Below, piece by piece: positions 6,280-14,013 of a stretch of 21,780 nt of DNA (positions within the stretch are counted from its first letter, which is position 1; each line of letters begins with the position of its first letter). The notes beneath the pieces are model-generated. The model worked only from the letters and a program-made list of their open reading frames with translations. It was not told the DNA's origin and did not search any database. Source of the stretch: DATCSE01 sp036568605 (GTDB lineage Bacteria; Pseudomonadota; Gammaproteobacteria; Burkholderiales; Burkholderiaceae_C); the NCBI GenBank assembly GCA_036568605.1, contig DATCSE010000090.1, positions 1-21,780 on the forward strand, given 5' to 3'. Both the position numbers and the translations under genes were made by a program.

Positions 6280-7875
6280 ATGACTCCCCTGGTCGACAAC
6301 GCGTCTGACCGCGCCGCCGGCCGAGCCCGCCCCGCCGAAGTCGCGCTGCTCGCCTCGGTCTTCGTCGTCGCGGCCTGCGGGCTGGTCTACGAGCTCGCGG
6401 CCGGCACGCTCGCGAGTTATCTGCTGGGCGACTCGATCCTGCAGTTCTCGACCGTGATCGGCAGCTACCTGTTCGCGATGGGCGTGGGCTCGTACCTGTC
6501 GCGTTTCTTCGAGCGCCAGCTGGTCGCGCACTTCCTGCGCATCGAGCTGCTGGTCGGCTTCGTCGGCGGGCTGATGCCGGCGGCGCTGTTCGCGCTGCAG
6601 ACGCTCGCCGCGCCGTCGTTCCGTTTTGCGCTGTATGCGCTGGTGCTGCTGGTGGGCATCCTGGTCGGGCTCGAGATCCCGCTGGTGATGCGCATCCTGA
6701 AGCGGCAGTTCCGCGGTGCGGCAGACGGCGGGTCGCGCGGGCGTTATGCGCTGAAGGAGCTGGTCTCGCAGGTGCTGACCTTCGACTACCTCGGCGCGCT
6801 CGCGGTCTCGATCGCGTTCCCGCTGCTGCTGGTGCCGCAGCTGGGCCTGGTGCGCACCGGCGTGCTGTTCGGGTTGATGAACGCGGCGGTCGCGGTCTGG
6901 GCGCTGCTGCTGTTCCGCGGCGAGCTGCGCCGCTTTGCCGCGCATGCGATGGCCTGCGGGCTGGTCGTGGCGTCGCTGCTCGCGGCGTTCGTCGCGGCGG
7001 ACCACATCACCACCTGGGCCGAGGACCGCTTCTACGCCGAGCCGGTGCTGTACCGCGAGACCAGCGCGTACCAGCGCGTCGTCGTGACTGCCGGTCCGCA
7101 TGGCGTGCGGCTGTTCCTGAACGGCAACCTGCAATTCCATTCGCGCGACGAATACCGCTACCACGAAGCGCTGGTGCATCCGGCGATGGCTGGCCATGGC
7201 GCACCGAAGAACGTGCTGGTGCTCGGCGGCGGCGACGGGATGGCGGTGCGCGAGGTGCTGAAGTATGCCAGCGTCGAACGCGTGACGCTGGTCGAGCTCG
7301 ACCCGCACATGACCACGCTGTTCTCGACCCAACCGCTGCTGCGCCAGCTCAACGCCGACTCGCTGCATTCGCCCAAAGTGCGCATCGTCAACGAGGACGC
7401 GTTCGCGTGGCTGGAGGCGAACCCCGGCAGCTACGACGTGATCGTCGTCGACTTCCCCGATCCGACGAATTTCTCGATCGGCAAGCTCTACACGGCCAGC
7501 TTCTACCGGCTGATCGACCAGCACCTGAACGCGAGCGGCTATGCGGTCGTGCAGACCACCTCGCCGCTGATAGCCCGCAAGAGCTTCTGGACCGTCGCGA
7601 CCACGCTCGAAGCCGCCGGCCTGACGACCACGCCGTACCACGCGCACGTGCCCAGCTTCGGCGAATGGGGCTTCATCCTCGCAAGCCGCCGGCCCTATCG
7701 TGTGCCGCAGCGGCCCGACGAACTGCCGGCGGGCCTGCGGTTCCTGAGCGTCGGCGACCTGCCGACGCTGTTCAACTTCCCGCTGGACATGGCCCGCGTG
7801 CCGGCCGAAGTGAACCGGCTGTCGAACCAGGTGCTGGTGCAAACGTTCGAAGACGAATGGGGAAGAGTTCATTGA
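6280..7875 (+). CDS. Membrane-embedded spermidine synthase homologue
   Basis: This 531-residue protein is preferred from ATG 6280 (a TTG lies directly before it). The N-terminal 250 residues contain about seven hydrophobic helices (for example VALLASVFVVAACGLVYELA and YALVLLVGILVGLEIPLVMR). Residues about 255-531 are an aminopropyltransferase domain. Its motifs are YQRVVV, GNLQFHSRDEYRYHEALVHP, the AdoMet-type glycine loop LGGGDGMAVREVLKY (GGGDG at 316-320), VTLVELDPHM, and VDFPDPTNF with the catalytic-loop Asp and DP. Soluble SpeE is about 290 residues, so this is the membrane-fused class. It would transfer an aminopropyl group from decarboxylated AdoMet to an amine; the real acceptor is unknown. 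The SpeD-like decarboxylase at 18599-19063 could supply its donor. Its stop overlaps the next gene's start (TTGA). Confidence 0.87.
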   Translation: MTPLVDNASDRAAGRARPAEVALLASVFVVAACGLVYELAAGTLASYLLGDSILQFSTVIGSYLFAMGVGSYLSRFFERQLVAHFLRIELLVGFVGGLMPAALFALQTLAAPSFRFALYALVLLVGILVGLEIPLVMRILKRQFRGAADGGSRGRYALKELVSQVLTFDYLGALAVSIAFPLLLVPQLGLVRTGVLFGLMNAAVAVWALLLFRGELRRFAAHAMACGLVVASLLAAFVAADHITTWAEDRFYAEPVLYRETSAYQRVVVTAGPHGVRLFLNGNLQFHSRDEYRYHEALVHPAMAGHGAPKNVLVLGGGDGMAVREVLKYASVERVTLVELDPHMTTLFSTQPLLRQLNADSLHSPKVRIVNEDAFAWLEANPGSYDVIVVDFPDPTNFSIGKLYTASFYRLIDQHLNASGYAVVQTTSPLIARKSFWTVATTLEAAGLTTTPYHAHVPSFGEWGFILASRRPYRVPQRPDELPAGLRFLSVGDLPTLFNFPLDMARVPAEVNRLSNQVLVQTFEDEWGRVH

Positions 7876-9632
7876 CCCACCCCCGGAGCGCCTTCGGCGC
7901 TCCCCCTCCAGGGGGCAACGCCAGTGGACCGGCGGAGCCGGATCCACGGCGTTCGCTGGGCTCGGTTCGGCGGCGCGCGTTGCTTGTTGGTGCCGTGGCG
8001 GCACCGCTGGTCGCGGCCTGCCGGCGCAAGCGCGAGCCCAGGCCTCTGGTCGGCGGCTGGGTCGGCGCGGATGTCGAGCGCGGCCATCGATGGCGCGACA
8101 CGAAGTCGGGCGCGTGGCCCGAGCCCGCGGTGCAGCGACGGGCCGGTGTGATCGTCGTCGGTGCCGGGATCGCGGGGTTGGGTGCGGCGCGCGCATTGAT
8201 CGCGGCCGGTGTCGACGACGTGCGGGTGTTCGATCTCGAAGACGCGCCGGGCGGCAACAGCCGCGGCCACGCGATGGGCGGCATGGCGTGCCCGCTGGGC
8301 GCGCACTACCTGCCGGTGCCGGGCGAGCATGCGGTCGAGGTGGCCGAGCTGCTGGACGAGCTCGGGCTGCGCCGCATCGAGAACGGCCAGCCCGTCTACG
8401 ACGAGCGCCACCTGTGCCACAGCCCGCAGGAGCGCCTGTTCATCGGCGGGCACTGGCACGAGGGCCTGCTGCCGCCGCTCGACGCGCTGCCGCTCGCGAA
8501 GCGTGCGGCCACGCAGGCGCAGTACCAGCGGTTCGCCGCGGCGGTCGAACGGGCGGGCGACGGCGGCCGCGCGTTCGCGATCCCGACGGCGCGCTCGGCA
8601 TGGAGCCCGGCGCTGCAGGAACTGGACGCGGTCACCTTCGCGAGCTGGCTCGATGCCCGGCAGTTCGACGCGCCGGCGCTGCGCTGGTACCTGGACTACT
8701 GCTGCCGCGACGACTACGGCGCCGGCGCCGCGCAGGTCTCGGCCTGGGCCGGGCTGCACTACTTCGCGAGCCGGCATGGCTTCCATGCGCCGGGCGACGG
8801 TGTCGACGAGCGCGACGGCGTGCTGACCTGGTCCGAAGGCAACGCCTGGCTCGTCCGCCGGCTCGCGCGGCCGCTGGGCGATCGCCTGCAGACGGGCACG
8901 ATCGCGTTGCGCGTCAGCGAAGAGCGGCACGAGGTCCGGGTCGACGTGTGGAACGACGCAGCACGCCGTGTCGAACGCTGGAGCGCGCCGCAGCTCGTGC
9001 TCGCGACGCCGCTGTTCATCGCGGCGCGGCTGCTGCAGACCCCCGGCGATGCGCTCACGAGCGCCGCCGGCGCGATGCGCCACGCGCCGTGGCTGGTCGC
9101 GAACCTGCAGCTGGCCGATGCGCTCGAGGACCGCCCCGGCGCGCCGCCGTCGTGGGACAACGTGCTCTACGAGGCCGGCCCGGCCGGGGCTATGCTCGGT
9201 TACGTCGACGCGATGCACCAGAGCACGCGGCCGTACCCCGGGCCCACCGTGCTAACCGCGTACTGGGCGCTGGCCGGCGACAGCACGGCCCAGCTGCAGG
9301 CGCATCGCGCGCGCCTGCTCACCGAGCCGTGGCAGGCCTGGGCGACGGCGATCGTGCAGGACCTCGAGCGCGCGCACCCGGACCTGCCGGACAAGCTGCA
9401 ACGCGTGGACCTGATGCGCTACGGCCACGCGATGAGCATCCCGGTGCCGGGGCTGCGCAGCAGTGCCGCGCTGCAGGCGCTCGCGCAGCCGCAGCGCCGC
9501 GTGCACTTTGCGCACGCCGACCTGTCGGCGTATTCGGTGTTCGAGGAAGCGCTCTATCACGGCACACGTGTCGCGACGCAGCTGCGCGCCGCGGCCGCGG
9601 CGCCGCGCGGCCGCGTCACGCCTGCGGCGTGA
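7872..9632 (+). CDS. Tat-exported FAD amine oxidase, probable lipoprotein
   Basis: I place the start at TTG 7872, which overlaps the spermidine synthase stop and follows GGAAGAG at 7861-7867; ATG 7857 in the same frame is the alternative. The product is 586 residues. Residues 33-50 (RRRALLVGAVAAPLVAAC) form a twin-arginine signal ending in a lipobox-like VAAC, suggesting export of a folded flavoprotein with a lipid-anchored Cys50. Residues 94-124 are the Rossmann FAD site (VGAGIAGLG, then a GGNSRG segment). The C-terminus has a flavin-contact region (FAHADLSAYSVFEEALYHGT). The overall plan is that of flavin amine oxidases, so it may oxidise a polyamine made by the preceding gene; this is inferred from adjacency. 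The first 32 residues are encoded by a REP-like sequence. The 3' end overlaps the convergent oxidase gene by 17 bases. Confidence 0.82.
   Translation: MTHPRSAFGAPPPGGNASGPAEPDPRRSLGSVRRRALLVGAVAAPLVAACRRKREPRPLVGGWVGADVERGHRWRDTKSGAWPEPAVQRRAGVIVVGAGIAGLGAARALIAAGVDDVRVFDLEDAPGGNSRGHAMGGMACPLGAHYLPVPGEHAVEVAELLDELGLRRIENGQPVYDERHLCHSPQERLFIGGHWHEGLLPPLDALPLAKRAATQAQYQRFAAAVERAGDGGRAFAIPTARSAWSPALQELDAVTFASWLDARQFDAPALRWYLDYCCRDDYGAGAAQVSAWAGLHYFASRHGFHAPGDGVDERDGVLTWSEGNAWLVRRLARPLGDRLQTGTIALRVSEERHEVRVDVWNDAARRVERWSAPQLVLATPLFIAARLLQTPGDALTSAAGAMRHAPWLVANLQLADALEDRPGAPPSWDNVLYEAGPAGAMLGYVDAMHQSTRPYPGPTVLTAYWALAGDSTAQLQAHRARLLTEPWQAWATAIVQDLERAHPDLPDKLQRVDLMRYGHAMSIPVPGLRSSAALQALAQPQRRVHFAHADLSAYSVFEEALYHGTRVATQLRAAAAAPRGRVTPAA
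7876..7952 (+). repeat. REP-like palindromic element inside the amine oxidase 5' end
   Basis: The stretch opens with GGAGCGCCTTCGGCGCTCC (7883-7901), a hairpin of GGAGCGCC with GGCGCTCC around TTC. It continues with CCCTCCAGGGGGCAACGCC and a second inverted segment GGACCGGCGGAGCCGGATCC (7925-7944). From memory this pattern ('..CCCCCTCCAGGGGGCAACGC..GGCGGAGCCGG..') is a very common intergenic repeat in Burkholderiales. Here it lies in frame between the likely start codon and the Tat signal. Confidence 0.75.
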
Positions 9633-11430
9633 ACCCGTCGGCGCTCCAGCGCTCGCTGCCGACGCCGTGGTGCACGAAGAACAGGCCCTCGGGGTCGTAG
9701 CGCTGCTTCACCGCGAGCAGCCGCTCGTAGTTCGATCCCCAGAACGACCGCGGCCAGTCCGGCTCGAAGTAGTTGCTCTCGGACAGGTACGAGCCCGAGC
9801 GCGGCGCGACGACGCGCAGCTCGTCCATCGCGCGCGCGATCGCCTGCGCACGGGTGCGCGCCACCGCGACATCGGGCTCGTGGCCGGCGATGCCCGGATA
9901 GCCGGGCCCGTCGCCGGCGCCGCAGATCACCAGCGCGAACGCATCCAGCACCGCGGGGTTCATCGCGGTGTCGCGCGCTGCGGCGATGACCTCGGCCGGC
10001 GCACCCGCGAGGCCCTTGTTGACGTGCAGCGAAATGGTCCAGTGGCGTGATGCGGCGTACAGCGCCTGCACGAGACGCTCGCGTTGCGCGTCGTCCAGCA
10101 GCGCCGCGGGCAGCCACATCGACTGGTAGCCATGCAGCACCTGGCCAGCCTGGCCCTGGTCGCCGGGCCAGAACAGGTTCGTCGGCGGCGCGCCGGGCCG
10201 CTCGTCGCGGCCGATGAAGCCGAACAGCCGCTTTGCCAGCGTCGGCGACCAGAACTCGCGCGCCGACGTCGAGACGAACTTGAACGGCGAGAACTCGACC
10301 CGGTAGTCCTGCGGCGCGGCATCGAGAACGGCGAGGAACGGCTGCCACGCGTCCAGCGCCTCGCCGCGCGTCATGCCCTGGAACACCATCGCGATCTTCA
10401 GCACGTGGTCCGGGCGCATCCGGATCTGCTCGCCCCAGTGCGGGTTCATCAGGCTGCGGGCGTAGAAGCCGATCACATGGCCGATCAGGCGCTGGAACGC
10501 GGCGGGCGAGGTCGCCTGGATCGTCATGTTGACCGCGCCGAAGGTCTCCGGCAGCTCGTGGACGCGCAGCGTGAGCCGCGTCACCACACCCAGGCTGCTG
10601 CCCCCGCCGCCTTTCAGGCCCCAGAACAGATCGGGGTTGGTGCAGGCGTTGGCGAGTCGCACCGTGCCGTCGGCAGTCACGACCTCGGCCTCCAGCAGGT
10701 TCGCCGAGGCCAGCCCCCAGCGCTTCGAGAAGCTGCCGAAGCCGCCGCTCTGCACGAGCCCGGCCACGCCCACCGACATGCAGCCGCCGCCTTGCACGTA
10801 GCCGCCGGCCTGCGTGGTGACGGCGTCGTAGACCTGGCCCCAGAGCGCGCCGGCTTCGACCGAGACGGCCCGCTGCGGCTCGACGCGCCCCGCGCAGCCG
10901 GCGCCGACGAAGGCGTCGTGCAGCGTCACGCGCTTCATGCGGCGCGTCCAGATCAGCAGCGAATCGGCTGCATTGGACGTGCCCTGGTAGCTGTGGCCGC
11001 CGCCCTTGACGACCAGCCGCAGCCGGTGCTCGCGCGCGAAGTTGACCGCTGCGACGACGTCGTCGCGGGTCTGCGCCGCGACCGCGTAGGCGCTGGGCCG
11101 CGAGGTCCAGGCATCGACCCAGCCCAGGGTCTGCGTCAGCCCGACCTCGTCGCCGAGGAAGTACGGGTTCTTCAGCGAATGGCCGAACAGCGTGGCGCAG
11201 GCCGGGCTGTCCGGTGCGCTGCGGCATGCGGCCAGCGGCGATTCGACGCGCACCAGCCGCCCGCCGACCTGCTGCCCCAGCTCGCGCCAGCGGGCCTCGG
11301 ACGGCCAGTCGGCGTCGCCCGGCCGGACGCGCCCGGGTGGCCGCTCGCCGGCCGCGGCGGCGAATCGCGTGCCGGGCCCGCATGCCAGTGGCAGCGCGAC
11401 GGTGGCTTGGAGCAGGTGTCGTCTGTGCAT
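9616..11430 (-). CDS. Tat-exported FAD-linked oxidase, BBE family
   Basis: This 604-residue protein starts at ATG 11430 after GAGGA on the minus strand. The N-terminus MHRRHLLQATVALPLACGPG is a short twin-arginine signal, so the enzyme is probably periplasmic. Residues about 108-290 form the PCMH-type FAD domain (RPSAYAVAAQTRDDVVAAVN; VVKGGGHSYQGTS with His146; QGGGCMSVGVAGLVQSGG with Cys217). His146 and Cys217 match the two residues that attach flavin covalently in bicovalent BBE-like oxidases. The C-terminal 45 residues (LSESNYFEPDW; RLLAVKQRYDPEGLFFVHHG) are the berberine-bridge module. Relatives oxidise sugars, alcohols or aromatic substrates; which applies is unknown. It converges with the amine oxidase (17-base overlap) and diverges from the LytTR gene. 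Confidence 0.88.
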   Translation of the reverse strand: MHRRHLLQATVALPLACGPGTRFAAAAGERPPGRVRPGDADWPSEARWRELGQQVGGRLVRVESPLAACRSAPDSPACATLFGHSLKNPYFLGDEVGLTQTLGWVDAWTSRPSAYAVAAQTRDDVVAAVNFAREHRLRLVVKGGGHSYQGTSNAADSLLIWTRRMKRVTLHDAFVGAGCAGRVEPQRAVSVEAGALWGQVYDAVTTQAGGYVQGGGCMSVGVAGLVQSGGFGSFSKRWGLASANLLEAEVVTADGTVRLANACTNPDLFWGLKGGGGSSLGVVTRLTLRVHELPETFGAVNMTIQATSPAAFQRLIGHVIGFYARSLMNPHWGEQIRMRPDHVLKIAMVFQGMTRGEALDAWQPFLAVLDAAPQDYRVEFSPFKFVSTSAREFWSPTLAKRLFGFIGRDERPGAPPTNLFWPGDQGQAGQVLHGYQSMWLPAALLDDAQRERLVQALYAASRHWTISLHVNKGLAGAPAEVIAAARDTAMNPAVLDAFALVICGAGDGPGYPGIAGHEPDVAVARTRAQAIARAMDELRVVAPRSGSYLSESNYFEPDWPRSFWGSNYERLLAVKQRYDPEGLFFVHHGVGSERWSADGFTPQA

Positions 11431-11463
11431 CGATGTCCTCGAGGAGTCGTCGTGGTCGCTGCA

Positions 11464-11469
11464 TAGAAT
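11464..11469 (+). promoter_or_regulatory. Possible -10 box for the LytTR regulator
   Basis: TAGAAT in the 69-bp region between the divergent oxidase and LytTR genes matches the -10 consensus at five of six bases. It would put transcription start near 11476, about 24 bases before GTG 11500. No good -35 is seen. Confidence 0.3.
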
Positions 11470-11499
11470 GACCCAGCCCTGACGCCGACGAACGCGAAA

Positions 11500-12480
11500 G
11501 TGACGAACGCCCCCTCCGCTGGGACGAATCCAGACGCCGATGTGACGACCGCGGCGGCGCCGGCCGGCCGCTGGGCTGCGCGTCTGGCGGCGTTGTCGCC
11601 GCGCCGCGCGCATTGGATCTTCGTCGTCAGCTTCGTGGTGACCGCGCTGGCGCATGCCGTCGTCAACAGCGTCTCGGTCGCGAGCGACATGAGCCGCGGC
11701 GGCCTCGCGTTCAGACCTGCCGAGCCGTGGATCTGGGAGTTCAGCAGCGTGCTCGCGCTGATCGCCTGGCTGCTGCCGCTGCTGGCCGCCGATGCGCTGC
11801 TGCGCGCGCGGGTTCGCGGTCCCGCGGCGCGGCTGGGCGTGTACGTGCTGGGCAGCATCGTGTATTGCATGGCCCATGTCGCGACGATGGTGGCGCTGCG
11901 CGAGGCCACCTATGGGCTGCTCGGTTGGCGGTACGACTTCGGTCCGTGGCTGGCCGGCTTCGTCTACGAATACCGCAAGGACGTGCTGACCTTCGCGACG
12001 ATCCTCGCGCTGTCCGCCGGCTGGCGGCTGCTGATCGAGCGTGAGCGGCAGCGCGCCCCGATGAATGAGGGTCCCGTGGTGCCCACGGCCAACGCGGAAC
12101 CCGCCGCCACGATCGCGCCGTCACCCGGCGACGGCCAGGCGGAGGCGCCGACCTTCCTCGTGCGCACGGCGCAGGGCGATCTGCTGGTGCGGGCCGCGGA
12201 CGTCGACTGGATCGAGGCGCAGGGCAACTACGTCGGGCTGCACGTGCAGGGGCAGGTGCGGCTGCTGCGCCAGACCATGGCCGAGATGCAGGCACGCCTG
12301 GCCGACCACGGGTTCATCCGCACGCACCGTGGTGCACTGGTCAACCGGCAGCGCATGCAGGCGATCATTCCGCGCGAATTCGGCGAGCTGGGCGTGCGTC
12401 TGGCCAACGGCGAGGTCGCGCCTCTGAGCGAGAGCCGGCGCGCCGAGGTGCTTCGGTCGGTCGTGGGCGCGTCGCCGTAG
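11500..12480 (+). CDS. Membrane-anchored LytTR transcription regulator
   Basis: This 326-residue protein starts at GTG 11500; the ribosome site is weak. Four hydrophobic helices lie at about residues 39-59, 80-98, 112-133 and 160-178, followed by a charged Pro/Ala-rich linker (180-217). Residues about 218-322 form a LytTR DNA-binding domain. Its motifs are VDWIEAQGNYVGLHV, VRLLRQTMAEMQARL, FIRTHRGALVNRQRMQAI and LANGEVAPLSESRR. Unlike AlgR/LytR response regulators it has no receiver domain, so the membrane part probably senses the signal and positions the DNA-binding domain. It diverges from the BBE oxidase over 69 bp, so regulation of that gene or of itself is the simplest guess. LytTR proteins bind paired direct repeats; I could not identify such a pair convincingly. 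Confidence 0.9.
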   Translation: MTNAPSAGTNPDADVTTAAAPAGRWAARLAALSPRRAHWIFVVSFVVTALAHAVVNSVSVASDMSRGGLAFRPAEPWIWEFSSVLALIAWLLPLLAADALLRARVRGPAARLGVYVLGSIVYCMAHVATMVALREATYGLLGWRYDFGPWLAGFVYEYRKDVLTFATILALSAGWRLLIERERQRAPMNEGPVVPTANAEPAATIAPSPGDGQAEAPTFLVRTAQGDLLVRAADVDWIEAQGNYVGLHVQGQVRLLRQTMAEMQARLADHGFIRTHRGALVNRQRMQAIIPREFGELGVRLANGEVAPLSESRRAEVLRSVVGASP

Positions 12481-12513
12481 CGGCGCCGAACGTGCTTGCA
12501 GCGAGCCGCGCGC

Positions 12514-14013
12514 TCAGCTCAGCGGTGCAGGGCGGGTGGCCGCGCGGCGGTCCAGGCCGTTCGCGACGTAGTACTCGTGCTTCCCGATCAGCATCTGCTC
12601 GTCGGCCCGGCTCACGGTGGCCTCCAGGCGTTCGCCGCGTGCCGCGACCGCGTAGCCGATCGCGAGGCTGAGCGGCGTGCCCGGGTAGAACTGGTTGTTC
12701 AGGTCGAGCAACGCGTGCACGCGCTCGATCATCTGCTGCGCGCCGCGCTCGTCGGTGCCGGGCAGCAGCAGTGCGAACTCGTCGCCGCCGATGCGGGCGG
12801 CACAGGCCGGCTTGTCGACGACTTTCGCGAGCACCTCGCCGGCACGCCGCAGCAGCGCATCGCCGGCCGCGTGCCCGCCCTGGTCGTTGGCGGCCTTCAA
12901 CCGGTTCAGGTCGATCGCGATCACCGCCACCGGCCAGGGCCCGCGGCGGTCCAGCCGGTTCAGCTCTTCCTCGAAGTAGGCGCGGTTGCGCAGGCGCGTC
13001 AGCACGTCGTGCTTGCCCAGGTATTCGAGGTAGGCCTCGGCCTTCTTGCGCGCGGTGATGTCGGTCAGCGCGATCTGCACCAGGCCCCAGTTCTCTTCGT
13101 GGCCGGGCAGCACCGAGAACTGCAGCAGCACGTCGACCTGCTCGCCGTCCAGCGCGTAGTTCACGGTCTCGCGCTGCTGGAACAGCTGGCCGTTCCACAG
13201 GTCGATCAGCTGCTCGGTGAAAGCCGGGCGCATGTCGTCGCGGAAGATCCGGTCCAGTTGGCGCAGCAATGTCGCCTTGTCGTCCGCGCGGAACATCTCG
13301 AGCGTGCGCCGGTTCACGTCGATCACGCGGATCTCCTGCATGCAGCGCTCGACGAACTCGGGGTGCACCTGCAGGAACACGCGGAAGTCGTCGATGCCGC
13401 GCAGGCGCACGTCGTCGATCAGGCGCTTGATCGCGCTGAAGTCCTCGACCCACAGCGACACCGGCGAGTCGTCGAACAGCCCGCGCGCATAACGCTCGCT
13501 GGCCGCGAGGCTGCGCTCGGCGCGGCTGCGCGCGCTGATGTCCTCGATCGCGACGAGCACGCGGTCCCAGTGCGCCTGATGGCCGGGCAGGATGCTGCCG
13601 TGCAGGATGATGTCGAGCTTGCGGCCGTCCAGCGTGTAGTTCACGGTCTGGCTCGTGAAGCCGAGCTTGCCGTCCCACAGCGCGACCAGCTCCTCGATGT
13701 GCTGGTCCAGCATCGCGTCGCGGAACACGCGGTCGAGGTTGGCGACCAGGTGCGCCGCATCGCGCGCGCCGAACAGCTCCAGCGTGCGCCGGTTCACGCG
13801 CAGCACGCGCAACTGCTTGCTGCATTCGTCGACCCGCGTGCGGTCGGCATTCAGCCAGGCGCGCAGGTCGGTCACGCCATTGGCGCGCCAGCGCTGGAAC
13901 AGCGCATGCAGACCGGTGTAGTCCTCGAGCCAGAGCGAGACCGGCGCGAGCTCGAACATCTGCTCGAAGTCGGCGCTCATCGCGCTCGCCGACGCTTCGC
14001 CTGCTTCGTTCAT
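12514..14013 (-). CDS. Diguanylate cyclase with duplicated PAS-like sensor
   Basis: This 499-residue protein starts at ATG 14013, overlapping the pepP stop as TGATG, so translation is coupled; Met12 is an alternative. Residues about 20-150 and 155-300 are two copies of one sensor unit. Compare APVSLWLEDYTGLHALFQRW with SPVSLWVEDFSAIKRLIDDV, LRVNRRTLELFGA with IDVNRRTLEMFRA, and VLVAIEDISARSRAE with VQIALTDITARKKAE; both are PAS-like. Residues about 320-490 are a GGDEF domain with an intact active site (RIGGDEFALLLPG, motif 409-413), so it should make cyclic di-GMP from GTP. The RxxD inhibitory site expected before GGDEF is absent (DKPA at that place). No EAL domain, signal peptide or membrane helix is seen; it is likely cytoplasmic. 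Confidence 0.92.
   Translation of the reverse strand: MNEAGEASASAMSADFEQMFELAPVSLWLEDYTGLHALFQRWRANGVTDLRAWLNADRTRVDECSKQLRVLRVNRRTLELFGARDAAHLVANLDRVFRDAMLDQHIEELVALWDGKLGFTSQTVNYTLDGRKLDIILHGSILPGHQAHWDRVLVAIEDISARSRAERSLAASERYARGLFDDSPVSLWVEDFSAIKRLIDDVRLRGIDDFRVFLQVHPEFVERCMQEIRVIDVNRRTLEMFRADDKATLLRQLDRIFRDDMRPAFTEQLIDLWNGQLFQQRETVNYALDGEQVDVLLQFSVLPGHEENWGLVQIALTDITARKKAEAYLEYLGKHDVLTRLRNRAYFEEELNRLDRRGPWPVAVIAIDLNRLKAANDQGGHAAGDALLRRAGEVLAKVVDKPACAARIGGDEFALLLPGTDERGAQQMIERVHALLDLNNQFYPGTPLSLAIGYAVAARGERLEATVSRADEQMLIGKHEYYVANGLDRRAATRPAPLS

Noticed and set aside
6229..8196. 655-residue minus-strand open frame opposite the spermidine synthase homologue
   Set aside because: Arg/Gln/His-rich shadow with no recognisable motif; the sense frame has clear aminopropyltransferase motifs.
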